Positions 43,885-51,758 of a DNA stretch of 64,000 bases are shown one piece after another. The notes below the pieces were generated by a model. It was not told the DNA's origin. It did not search any database and worked only from the letters and a program-made list of their open reading frames with translations. Made by a program: the position numbers and the translations under genes. Position 1 is the first letter of the stretch. Every line of letters starts with the position of its first letter. The DNA lies in NCBI GenBank assembly GCA_900766045.1, contig CAAFTW010000008.1, positions 30,035-94,034 on the forward strand, written 5' to 3'. This stretch comes from Clostridia bacterium (GTDB lineage Bacteria; Bacillota; Clostridia; Peptostreptococcales; Anaerovoracaceae).

Positions 43885-45432
43885 ATGAACAGTGTCATTT
43901 TAGGTTCCAGCTATGTGCTGGCACATACACCGGATATGGTCATTCATAATGGTACAACTCAGACAACAGAGAGAATCGTCAATCCGGACGGTGACTATCT
44001 TAAAGAGCTGCCGAAGCATATCCGTTCTTATGAGGATGCTGTAAATTACTGGCCGAATCAGGTCTACATCGGAAATGCCACTCCGGATGACCTGAAAGAG
44101 GTAAAGTTCCCGTTCTATGACAAGCCGTTTGAGAATGCGTCCAGATTCGGAAAGTTCGGCGAGATCATGCCGGAAGATGAGTTCACGATGCTGATGCAGA
44201 TCTGTGATGTATTCGAGGTTGTCAAGCTGGATAAGGACTTTGTCGCCGCGACAAAGGATAAACTGGCCAAGGATCCGATGATCGACGAGTCCATGATGGC
44301 ACGTGTAGAAGACGGATACGATCTGTCTGAGATTCAGGGATATGTAGATAATAAAGAGGCAGAAGGCCTGTATATTCAGGATAAGCTGGTCGGCTGCGTC
44401 AAGCAGGCTCATGACATTGATGTCAACCTGTCCGCAGAAGTTATGCATGAGAACCTGGCTGAGAAGGCATCCAGTGTTCTGTCCCTGCTGTATGCAGTAA
44501 GAAATGCCGGACTGAAGAAGGAAGACGTTGAATATGTCATCAACTGCTCCGAGGAAGCCTGCGGAGACATGAACCAGAGAGGCGGCGGAAACTTTGCCAA
44601 GGCAGAGGCGGAAATCGCTGGTTTGGTTAACGCGACAGGATCCGATGCAAGAGGATTCTGCGCAGGACCTACACATGCGCTGATCGAGGCGGCTTCCCTG
44701 GTAAAGGCAGGAGCATTTAAATGCGTACTGGTTACCGGAGGCGGCTGCACAGCCAAACTCGGAATGAACGGAAAGAATCATGTAGAGAAGGGTATGCCGG
44801 TTCTGGAAGACTGCCTCGGCGGATTCACGATTGTTGTTGCTGAAAACGACGGCGTTCATCCGGAAATCAACCTGAACATTCTGGGACGTCACACTGTAGG
44901 AACCGGTTCTGCTCCGCAGCACGTTATCGGAAGCCTGGTTGCAGATCCGCTGGAAAGAGCAGGACTGAAGATTACGGATGTCGACATCTTCTCGCCGGAA
45001 ATGCAGAACCCGGATATCACCAAGCCGGCAGGAGCAGGAGATGTTCCGATGGCAAACTATAAGATGATCGGAGCACTTGCCGTAAAGCGCGGCGATATTG
45101 AAAGAAAACAGCTGGCACAGTTCACCAAGGATCACGGACTGGTCGGATGGGCTCCTACACAGGGACATATTCCTTCCGGAGTTCCGTCGATCGGACCTGG
45201 ATGCGATGCGATCATGGAAGGCAAGATCAATCGTCTGATGATCATTGGAAAGGGCTCCCTCTTCCTCGGAAGAATGACCAATCTGTTTGACGGTGTTTCC
45301 TTTGTCATCAATGGAAATACAGCAGCTGCAGAATCTGAAGAGGCAGGCGTTTCCGAGAAGGAAGTAAAGAGCCTGATTGCTGAGGCAATGAAGAATTTTG
45401 CTGAATCTCTCATGAACGGGGAGGAGAAGTAA
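43885..45432 (+). CDS. grdC: Glycine/sarcosine/betaine reductase component C, beta subunit
   Basis: Large subunit of protein C, which takes the carboxymethyl-selenoether from selenoprotein A and, with GrdD, releases acetyl phosphate. 515 residues; thiolase/FabH-like fold with SSVLSLLYAVRNAGLKKEDVEYVINCSEEACGDMNQRGGGN, a Cys-containing GFCAGPTHALIEAASLV, and VTGGGCTAKLGMNGKNH. ATG behind GAGGAGG. Protein C is shared by glycine, sarcosine and betaine reductases. One base separates it from grdD. Confidence 0.93.
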   Translation: MNSVILGSSYVLAHTPDMVIHNGTTQTTERIVNPDGDYLKELPKHIRSYEDAVNYWPNQVYIGNATPDDLKEVKFPFYDKPFENASRFGKFGEIMPEDEFTMLMQICDVFEVVKLDKDFVAATKDKLAKDPMIDESMMARVEDGYDLSEIQGYVDNKEAEGLYIQDKLVGCVKQAHDIDVNLSAEVMHENLAEKASSVLSLLYAVRNAGLKKEDVEYVINCSEEACGDMNQRGGGNFAKAEAEIAGLVNATGSDARGFCAGPTHALIEAASLVKAGAFKCVLVTGGGCTAKLGMNGKNHVEKGMPVLEDCLGGFTIVVAENDGVHPEINLNILGRHTVGTGSAPQHVIGSLVADPLERAGLKITDVDIFSPEMQNPDITKPAGAGDVPMANYKMIGALAVKRGDIERKQLAQFTKDHGLVGWAPTQGHIPSGVPSIGPGCDAIMEGKINRLMIIGKGSLFLGRMTNLFDGVSFVINGNTAAAESEEAGVSEKEVKSLIAEAMKNFAESLMNGEEK

Positions 45433-45433
45433 A

Positions 45434-46585
45434 ATGGCAGACAAGATCAATAAAATGATTGCAGACACCTTTCTGCAGATCGCGGAGGGTCTGGAAACAG
45501 GCAGCTTCGGAAAGAAGCCGAAGATTGCGCTGACCGGCATGGGAAGCGAACATGGAGAAGAAAATGCCATGAAAGCTGTAGTCGCTGCAGCCAGAGAAGG
45601 TATTGACGTATATTATATCGGATCACTGACGCATGAAGGCGTTACTACCGTTTCCGTTCCGGATGATGAAGCCGGACATAAGAAGATGGAGGAACTCCTT
45701 CAGAGCGGAGAAGTTGACGGTGCAGTTACCATGCACTATCCGTTCCCGATCGGCGTTTCCACAGTCGGAAGAGCCGTAACTCCGGGATTCGGAAAAGAAA
45801 TGTACATTGCCAATACGACAGGAACATCCAGCACAGATCGTGTACAGGGCATGATCCGCAATGCAATTTACGGAATCATAACCGCTAAAGCCTGCGGATG
45901 CGAGGATCCGACTGTCGGAATTCTGAACGTTGACGGCGCAAGACAGACGGAGATGGCCCTGAAAGAACTCGACGCAAACGGATATCCCATCACATTTGCC
46001 GAGTCTTCCAGAGCAGACGGCGGATGCGTCATGAGAGGAAACGACGTGCTCAGAGGAACACCGGACATTATGGTTACGGATTCACTGACCGGAAATATCC
46101 TGATTAAGATGCTGTCCTCCTACACGACCGGCGGCAGCTATGAAGCCATGGGTTACGGATATGGCCCGGGTATCGGAGAGGGTTATGACCAGCTCGTCAT
46201 GATCATTTCCAGAGCTTCCGGCGCTCCGCTGATCAAGGGTGCGCTGACCTTTGCCGGCGAACTCGTAAGAGGAAACGTCTTTGAAGTCGCAAAACAGGAA
46301 TTCGAAGCTGTCCGCAAGGCAGGTTTTGAAGAGGTGCTGGAGAAATACAAGCAGCAGCCGAAAGAAGCCGCTGAAGAGAAGGTGGAGATGCCGCCTAAAG
46401 AAATCGTAACCTCTCAGGTTCAGGGCATTGAAATCATGGACCTGGACGATGCCGTTCAGCTTCTGTGGAAGAATAAGATTTACGCAGAGAGCGGCATGGG
46501 CTGCACGGGTCCGGTTATCCGCATCTCCGACGCCAACCTGGACAAGGCGAAGGAAATCCTTGAAAAGGGCGGATACATCAGCTGA
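45434..46585 (+). CDS. grdD: Glycine/sarcosine/betaine reductase component C, alpha subunit
   Basis: Small subunit of protein C, 383 residues, related to PlsX-type phosphate acyltransferases (ALTGMGSEHGEENAMKAVVAAA, VTDSLTGNILIKMLSSYTTGGSYEAMGYGYGPGIGEGYDQ is the substrate region). A C-terminal Cys, C357 in GMGCTGPV, corresponds to the residue that carries the acetyl thioester in characterised GrdD. It ends the Stickland island with a strong terminator. grdA, trxA and trxB are absent from the window. Confidence 0.93.
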   Translation: MADKINKMIADTFLQIAEGLETGSFGKKPKIALTGMGSEHGEENAMKAVVAAAREGIDVYYIGSLTHEGVTTVSVPDDEAGHKKMEELLQSGEVDGAVTMHYPFPIGVSTVGRAVTPGFGKEMYIANTTGTSSTDRVQGMIRNAIYGIITAKACGCEDPTVGILNVDGARQTEMALKELDANGYPITFAESSRADGGCVMRGNDVLRGTPDIMVTDSLTGNILIKMLSSYTTGGSYEAMGYGYGPGIGEGYDQLVMIISRASGAPLIKGALTFAGELVRGNVFEVAKQEFEAVRKAGFEEVLEKYKQQPKEAAEEKVEMPPKEIVTSQVQGIEIMDLDDAVQLLWKNKIYAESGMGCTGPVIRISDANLDKAKEILEKGGYIS

Positions 46586-46620
46586 TCTTTTCAAATGACA
46601 AGTTAATGATTTCGTACGTT

Positions 46621-46668
46621 ACAGGACCGCCGCATGCGCAGAACAGCGTGTGCAGCGGTCCTGTTTTT
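46621..46668 (+). terminator. Terminator after grdD
   Basis: ACAGGACCGC...GCGGTCCTGT, a perfect 10-bp outer stem with an inner GCGC/GCGT continuation, then TTTTT. Confidence 0.9.
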
Positions 46669-46679
46669 CATGGGACAAA

Positions 46680-46713
46680 AGAAAAAGCCGGCAAGGAGAG
46701 ATGATGCCGGCGC
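46680..46713 (-). terminator. Terminator of the AEC transporter gene
   Basis: On the minus strand GCCGGC, a 13-base loop, GCCGGC, then TTTTTC. It lies back to back with the grdD terminator. Confidence 0.75.
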
Positions 46714-46802
46714 GGCCGCAGAGCAGGTGACTCCTTGCGCGGGTGGGCTTTGTCCGGAAGGAGTCAGAATGCGGCGGATGTTCGGTAATATACAATCGAT
46801 TG

Positions 46803-47741
46803 TTAAAATGCCCCTGCAATGGCAAAGACGAGCGGGATGGTGAATATGCAGAGCACTGTGGAAATGGTCATCAGACTGATTCCGCAGGTTGGGTCCATGT
46901 CCTCCTGTACGGCAAAGAGCACGCACATGCTTGCGCTCGGGCAGGCAGAAAGCAGGACGGTCGCCCAGAATGCGGTGCCCTGCAGGCCGAAAACCGGATA
47001 GAACAGTGCGCCGCCAAGCGGAAGAAGGAAATTCCTCAGAAGGAGCGCGGAAAATACCGGAATGTTGAAAGCTTCCTTATTCCAGTGGAACTGCGCGAGG
47101 CTGTCGCCGACGACGAACATGGCAAGCGGAGTGTTGGCATCAGATACATAGCTGATCGCCTGTGTCAGCGGTCCCGGAAGATTTACGGAGAACATAAAGA
47201 TGATAATTCCCACGATAATGGCGATAATATTCGGATTCAGCAGGATTTTCAGGATGACCGCAGAGGCCTTCCGCTTTCCTGTGCGGTGGTGATTCCGATA
47301 AAGGTTGACGCCGATCGACCAGGTGAAGATGTTCGATGCGGCGAGCATTGGGGCAGCATAAAATACACCGTTATTTCCGAGAACGGCCTGGGCGAGGGGG
47401 ATGCCTAAGAATCCCATGTTCGGGTAGACGGTGCCAAATTCGGAAATGGTGCGGACTACAGGGTCCTTGACCTTTAAATACGCGAGGTGAGCGATGATGC
47501 TGGAAAGCAGGAAAAACAGCATCGACATGAGAAAGGCAAGGAGCAGGCTATGGAGACGGCTGGCTGAAAACGGTTTCTGAAAGGAATGGATGATTACGCA
47601 GGGGCTGATCACCATGAAGAGGATGTTGACAAGCTGTTTGGATGTTTCAGCGCTCATCATCTTCAGCTTGTGGATCAGAAGTCCCGTTCCCATAAGCAGG
47701 AACATGATGATGATTTGTGTGATTAAGCTTCCGGTCTGCAT
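46803..47741 (-). CDS. AEC (auxin efflux carrier) family transporter
   Basis: Membrane transporter, 312 residues with about 10 helices arranged as two repeats. Features: QIIIMFLLMGTGLLIHKLKMMSAETSKQLVNILFMVISPCVI at the N-terminus and NMGFLGIPLAQAVLG with the family's unwound-helix Asn/Pro. The C-terminal half contains a Pro in LSACPSASMCVLFA. Bacterial members carry malate, malonate or other organic acids; the substrate here is unknown. ATG behind AAGGAGG. It is transcribed toward the grd island from its own promoter. Confidence 0.9.
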   Translation of the reverse strand: MQTGSLITQIIIMFLLMGTGLLIHKLKMMSAETSKQLVNILFMVISPCVIIHSFQKPFSASRLHSLLLAFLMSMLFFLLSSIIAHLAYLKVKDPVVRTISEFGTVYPNMGFLGIPLAQAVLGNNGVFYAAPMLAASNIFTWSIGVNLYRNHHRTGKRKASAVILKILLNPNIIAIIVGIIIFMFSVNLPGPLTQAISYVSDANTPLAMFVVGDSLAQFHWNKEAFNIPVFSALLLRNFLLPLGGALFYPVFGLQGTAFWATVLLSACPSASMCVLFAVQEDMDPTCGISLMTISTVLCIFTIPLVFAIAGAF

Positions 47742-48373
47742 GGGGTGACGTCCTCCTTAATAATATCTGAATGAATTTCTTCCATTATATATCTGTTGAT
47801 TATTTCCTATTTCTTTCTGGGGAAAATCCGCGCGGTATAAGCGGAACTGTTTCTATTATAAGACAAAGTTCTGTACATAACAACAAAAATTGAAAAAGTA
47901 AACTGTGCTCTGGCATTAAAAATGATTTCGGAATCAGCTCATGGAAATATCAAAATATGAATATACAGGATTACCGTTACGAATTATCGCGGGGCAGGAA
48001 AAATAGTTATGGAAAACGTATATATGAATGCCCTGTTTTCTATATGAAAATATGGATCGCATATATTCTTAAGAAGGTGGTACATGTTAAAATTTAAATG
48101 ATAGGATTTTAATGTATAGGAAAGAAAACACGTACATAATACTAGAACGCGGTTCAGTATAATCCGTGTGTTAAAGATTTTACAATGCGTATAGACATAA
48201 TAATATATGTAAATTTATAGTTTTCAGAAGTTTACAATTTAGGGTTGTTTTTTCTCAGCTGAAATATACATGAATATATATTCGAGTGTTAAAGTATAGA
48301 TAATATTGATGATAGGTAAAAAAATACCGTTTATGTTGAATTTGTGAAGGCTGTGTGTCGGTTCTGTTGTATT

Positions 48374-48391
48374 AATCCGTGTACACGGATT
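48374..48391. promoter_or_regulatory. Perfect 18-bp palindrome, candidate operator
   Basis: AATCCGTGTACACGGATT reads the same on both strands. AATCCGTGTG at 48161-48170 repeats one half. No gene start is within 130 bases, so its target is unclear. Confidence 0.4.
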
Positions 48392-48462
48392 GTATGTGCG
48401 CTCATACAAAATATTTTTTAGATTGTGTCATCAGAATTGCAGAAAATTGAATGCAGAACATG

Positions 48463-48498
48463 AAAAAAGATGCCATGCAGATAAGTTCTGCATGGCAT
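48463..48498 (-). terminator. Terminator of crt
   Basis: Minus strand: ATGCCATGCAGA, 5-base loop, TCTGCATGGCAT, then CTTTTTTC. A perfect 12-bp stem 25 bases after the crt stop. Confidence 0.92.
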
Positions 48499-48522
48499 AT
48501 AGAAAAATAAAGAGGAGAAAGT

Positions 48523-49302
48523 CTACTTATTCTTAAACTCCGGATCGCGCTTTTCAACGAATGCGGTCATTCCTTCAGTCTTATCTTCGGATGCGAAGCA
48601 CTGTGTCATTGCTTCGATCTCGAAACGGCTGCCTGTGTTCAGGTCAGCGTCCAGCCCGGCATTGATTGCTGCCTTTGCCTGGCGGACTGCGATAGGAGCC
48701 TTGGAACTGATCTTCTTCGCAAGCTTTTCTGCTTCAGGCATAAGTTCTTCAGGAGCAACAACTTTCTGAACCAATCCGATGCGGTAGGCCTCGTCAGCAC
48801 GGATATTTGTTGCAGAGAGAATGATGTATTTAGCCATTCCCTTGCCTACAAGGCGCGGAAGACGCTGTGTTCCGCCGAATCCCGGGATAATGCCCAGTCC
48901 GACTTCCGGCTGTCCGAATACGGCTTTTTCGGAAGCCAGGCGGATATCGCAGGCCATAGACAGTTCGCAGCCTCCACCAAGGGCAAATCCGTTAACAGCA
49001 GCGATGAAGATCTTCGGCATGTGGTCGATGGTGTTCATGACCTTATGTCCTCTTTCTGTATAAGCATGACCTTCATTCGTCGTAGCGTCCTTCATCTCTA
49101 CGATGTCAGCACCTGCTACAAAAGCACGGCCCGCACCGGTTACAATAACAACGTTAATGCTGTCATCCGGAGCGATATCTTCATCCAGGCATTTCTGGAT
49201 TTCCTTCAGTACTTCAGTGTTTAATGCGTTCAAAGCCTTTGGACGGTTGATGGTGAGATATCCGATGCCATCTTTAACTTCATAAGTGATGTTCTCGTAC
49301 AT
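48523..49302 (-). CDS. crt: 3-hydroxybutyryl-CoA dehydratase (crotonase)
   Basis: Dehydrates 3-hydroxybutyryl-CoA to crotonyl-CoA in butyrate formation. Enoyl-CoA hydratase fold, 259 residues: oxyanion-hole loop AGADIVEMKDA and the GGGCELSMACDIRLASEKAVFGQPEVGLGIIPGFGGTQ block with both catalytic Glu. ATG at 49302 follows GGAAAGGAG; in-frame extension to 49440 would include the promoter and is rejected. It is divergent from the other butyrate genes rather than inside their operon. A Rex-like operator overlaps its start of transcription. Confidence 0.93.
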   Translation of the reverse strand: MYENITYEVKDGIGYLTINRPKALNALNTEVLKEIQKCLDEDIAPDDSINVVIVTGAGRAFVAGADIVEMKDATTNEGHAYTERGHKVMNTIDHMPKIFIAAVNGFALGGGCELSMACDIRLASEKAVFGQPEVGLGIIPGFGGTQRLPRLVGKGMAKYIILSATNIRADEAYRIGLVQKVVAPEELMPEAEKLAKKISSKAPIAVRQAKAAINAGLDADLNTGSRFEIEAMTQCFASEDKTEGMTAFVEKRDPEFKNK

Positions 49303-49331
49303 CTTCAAAGTCTCCTTTCCATATTTTCCGT

Positions 49332-49349
49332 TTGTTACAATGTTAACAA
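49332..49349. promoter_or_regulatory. Rex-like operator in the crt promoter
   Basis: TTGTTACAATGTTAACAA differs by one base from the clostridial Rex consensus TTGTTAANNNNTTAACAA. It lies just after the predicted crt start of transcription (about 49357), a position suited to repression. Rex senses the NADH/NAD ratio and controls butyrate genes in clostridia. Confidence 0.65.
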
Positions 49350-49363
49350 ATCTTCTATGTCCT

Positions 49364-49392
49364 ATAATATATGAAAATGCAGAAGAATGCAA
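49364..49392 (-). promoter_or_regulatory. Promoter of crt
   Basis: Minus strand TTGCAT (49392-49387), 17-base spacer, TATTAT (49369-49364). Confidence 0.6.
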
Positions 49393-49471
49393 TCGGATTA
49401 ATGCACTTTTTAGAAAATATATTAGGCGCAAGTTTTGCAAGCGAAAATTTTCAGATTTTAAAATTTGACAC

Positions 49472-49500
49472 TTGTTAAAGGAATATCAATGTGATATACT
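49472..49500 (+). promoter_or_regulatory. Promoter of the hbd operon with overlapping Rex-like site
   Basis: TTGTTA (49472-49477), 17-base spacer, TATACT (49495-49500). The same bases form TTGTTAAAGGAATATCAA (49472-49489), one perfect and one imperfect Rex half-site (16 matches to the consensus halves and spacer). A repressor bound here would cover the -35 element. Confidence 0.55.
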
Positions 49501-49507
49501 AGGGCCA

Positions 49508-49690
49508 AGAGATGAGATGAGAGACCACAGGGTTGTAAGCGAGACGCCGGAGAACTGATCGGGAGATTTCAGAACCGGATTTAATGAATAAGCAGATAAC
49601 CTCGGGTTCCTCGGCCAGCAGCTCTGATTGATGCTAAGAGATTCTGAGATCTGAGGACCCGGATTCCTTGAACGGCAAGTCTCATCGCAA
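49508..49690 (+). ncRNA. Candidate structured leader RNA of the hbd operon
   Basis: The roughly 235-base leader of hbd is GC-richer than the gap around it and contains nested complementary segments. Closing helix: GATGAGA (49511-49517, or the copy at 49516) with TCTCATC (49680-49686). Inner hairpin: CCGG..CTGA/TCAG..CCGG (49547-49577). Long-range helix: GGGTTCCTC (49594-49602) with GAGGACCC (49653-49660), enclosing CTCT/AGAG. It lacks the conserved motifs of T-box, glycine, SAM, lysine or c-di-GMP riboswitches known to me. A T7 run at 49723-49729 precedes the ribosome site but has no clear hairpin. Structure is from eye, not calculation. Confidence 0.45.
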
Positions 49691-49742
49691 CGAATAAAAC
49701 GTATATCATTAGTTCTGTGGAAGTTTTTTTAGGAGGATTATC

Positions 49743-50579
49743 ATGAAGGTAGCAATCTTTGGAGCTGGAACAATGGGTTCCGGTATTGCACAGGTCATGG
49801 CTGCTCACGGTCACACCGTACTGATGTATGCCAGCAGTGTTGCTTCTGCACAGCGTCATAAGGACAAGCTGGGCGCTTCCCTCGAGAAGAAAGTTGCCAA
49901 GGGCAAGATGAAGGAAGAGGATAAGAACGCAATCCTGGACAAGATTCTCGTTGAAGAGAAGTCTGCAGCTGCAGATGCTGATCTCGTAATCGAGTGTGTT
50001 AAGGAAGAAATGGCCACAAAGAAAGCTCTTCTGGGTGAGCTTGATGAGATGTGCAAGCCGGAAACAGTATTTGCTTCCAATACATCTTCACTTTCCGTTA
50101 CAGAGATGGGAAATGGACTTAAGCATCCGGTAATCGGAATGCATTTCTTCAATCCTGTTCCGGTTATGAAGCTGGTTGAAGTTATTCGCGGAGCAAATAC
50201 AACTCAGGAAACATTCGATTTCATCTACAACCTTGCAAAGGAAATCGGCAAGGATCCTGTAGAGGTATCTGAGGCTCCTGGATTCGTTGTAAACCGTATT
50301 CTTGTTCCTATGATCAATGAAGCAGTAGAAGTTCTGTATCAGGGCGTAGCTTCCAGAGATGATATTGATAAGGCCATGAAGCTCGGAGCTAATCATCCGA
50401 TGGGACCTCTTCAGCTGGCAGACTTTGTAGGTATTGATATCGTTCTTGCGGTTATGAATACAATCTACACTGAGACAGGCGACTCCAAGTATCGTCCGTC
50501 CCTCCTGCTGAAGAAGATGGTTCGTGGAGGACTGCTGGGCATTAAGACCGGTAAGGGCTTCTATGACTATTCTAAATAA
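49743..50579 (+). CDS. hbd: 3-hydroxybutyryl-CoA dehydrogenase
   Basis: Reduces acetoacetyl-CoA to 3-hydroxybutyryl-CoA with NAD(P)H. 278 residues. Rossmann loop GAGTMG at 7-12, SNTSSLSVTEM, the catalytic-His segment GMHFFNPVPVMKLVEVIRG, and C-terminal GANHPMGPLQLADFVGIDI. ATG follows AGGAGG. First gene of the butyrate operon. Confidence 0.96.
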   Translation: MKVAIFGAGTMGSGIAQVMAAHGHTVLMYASSVASAQRHKDKLGASLEKKVAKGKMKEEDKNAILDKILVEEKSAAADADLVIECVKEEMATKKALLGELDEMCKPETVFASNTSSLSVTEMGNGLKHPVIGMHFFNPVPVMKLVEVIRGANTTQETFDFIYNLAKEIGKDPVEVSEAPGFVVNRILVPMINEAVEVLYQGVASRDDIDKAMKLGANHPMGPLQLADFVGIDIVLAVMNTIYTETGDSKYRPSLLLKKMVRGGLLGIKTGKGFYDYSK

Positions 50580-50604
50580 TTGTTGATTAAAGGAGATTAA
50601 AGCT

Positions 50605-51750
50605 ATGGATTTTGAGCTGAGTAAAGAGCATCAGATGCTCCAGAAGTTATACCGCGAATTCGCGGAAAACGAGGTTGAGCCGATTGCTGCGGAAATCGAT
50701 GAGGAAGAAAGATTCCCATCTGAGACAATTCCAAAGCTGGCGAAGATCGGCATGATGGGTATTCCTTATCCGAAGGAAGTCGGAGGAGCAGGCGCAGATC
50801 AGATTGCTTACGCTATGGCAATTGAGGAAATCGCGAAGAAGTGCGTTACTACTTCCACCATCGTTGCTGCACATACCTCACTTTGTACATATCCTATTCT
50901 GCACTTTGGTACAAAAGAGCAGATTGAGAAGTACGTTCCGGATCTGGCAAGCGGCAGAAAGCTCGGAGCTTTCGGTCTGACAGAGCCTGAAGCAGGAACC
51001 GACTCCGCTGCACAGCAGACAGAGGCAGTTCTGGACGGAGATCATTACGTACTGAACGGAACAAAGTGCTTCATCACCAACGCATCTGAAGCTGATACCT
51101 TCATGGTTGTTGCAATGACAGACAAGTCCAAGGGCAACCACGGAATTTCCACATTCATCGTTGAGAAGGGTATGCCGGGATTCTCCGTAGGCCCTCACGA
51201 GAAGAAGATGGGTATTCGCGGAAGTGCAACATCTGACCTGATCTTTGAAGACTGCATCGTTCCTAAGGAGAACCTGCTGTATAAAGAAGGCAAGGGCTTC
51301 AAGGTTGCCATGAACACACTGGACGGAGCTCGTGTTGGTGTTGCTGCTCAGGCACTTGGTGTTGCTGAAGGAGCAATTGACGAGACGATTAAGTACGTCA
51401 AGGAACGTAAGCAGTTCGGAAGAAGAATCAGCCAGTTCCAGAATACACAGTTTGAACTTGCAGATATGCAGGCAAGAACAGATGCCGGAAGAGGTCTGGT
51501 ATACCGTGCAGCATGGGCTAAGGAGCACAATGATCCGAAGACAGGATATTATTCCGCAATGGCTAAGATGTACTGCGGCAGAAACGCTTCTGATGTAACT
51601 CGCCGCTGCCTGCAGCTGTTCGGTGGATATGGATACATCCGTGACTTCCCGATCGAGCGTATGATGCGTGATGCCAAGATCACAGAGATCTATGAAGGAA
51701 CATCTGAAGTTCAGAAGATCGTTGTTTCTCGTGCTATGGGAGTGAAATAG
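50605..51750 (+). CDS. bcd: Butyryl-CoA dehydrogenase (acyl-CoA dehydrogenase family)
   Basis: FAD enzyme that reduces crotonyl-CoA to butyryl-CoA and, with EtfAB, couples this to ferredoxin reduction by NADH (flavin-based bifurcation). 381 residues: FGLTEPEAGTDSA, MGIRGSATSDLIFEDC, QFGRRISQFQNTQFELADM, and the catalytic Glu in KITEIYEGTSEVQ. It stands 25 bases after hbd. Confidence 0.95.
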   Translation: MDFELSKEHQMLQKLYREFAENEVEPIAAEIDEEERFPSETIPKLAKIGMMGIPYPKEVGGAGADQIAYAMAIEEIAKKCVTTSTIVAAHTSLCTYPILHFGTKEQIEKYVPDLASGRKLGAFGLTEPEAGTDSAAQQTEAVLDGDHYVLNGTKCFITNASEADTFMVVAMTDKSKGNHGISTFIVEKGMPGFSVGPHEKKMGIRGSATSDLIFEDCIVPKENLLYKEGKGFKVAMNTLDGARVGVAAQALGVAEGAIDETIKYVKERKQFGRRISQFQNTQFELADMQARTDAGRGLVYRAAWAKEHNDPKTGYYSAMAKMYCGRNASDVTRRCLQLFGGYGYIRDFPIERMMRDAKITEIYEGTSEVQKIVVSRAMGVK

Positions 51751-51758
51751 TCGAAGTT

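Larger units (their letters stand above)
47742..48522. other. 781-base AT-rich gene-free region
   Basis: No supported coding sequence on either strand. On the minus strand it holds the AEC promoter, TTGTTA (47883-47878), 17 bases, TATAAT (47860-47855). At its far end is the crt terminator. Within it, 48374-48391 is a perfect 18-bp palindrome and 48161-48170 a partial copy. Otherwise it is runs of A and T with no recognised RNA. It could be a degraded gene or a regulatory region; base composition is clearly more AT-rich than the neighbouring genes. Confidence 0.6.

Noticed and set aside
49508..49690. T-box or SAM/glycine/c-di-GMP riboswitch before hbd
   Set aside because: The conserved motifs of these classes (for example the T-box sequence GGGTGGNACCGCG) are not present.
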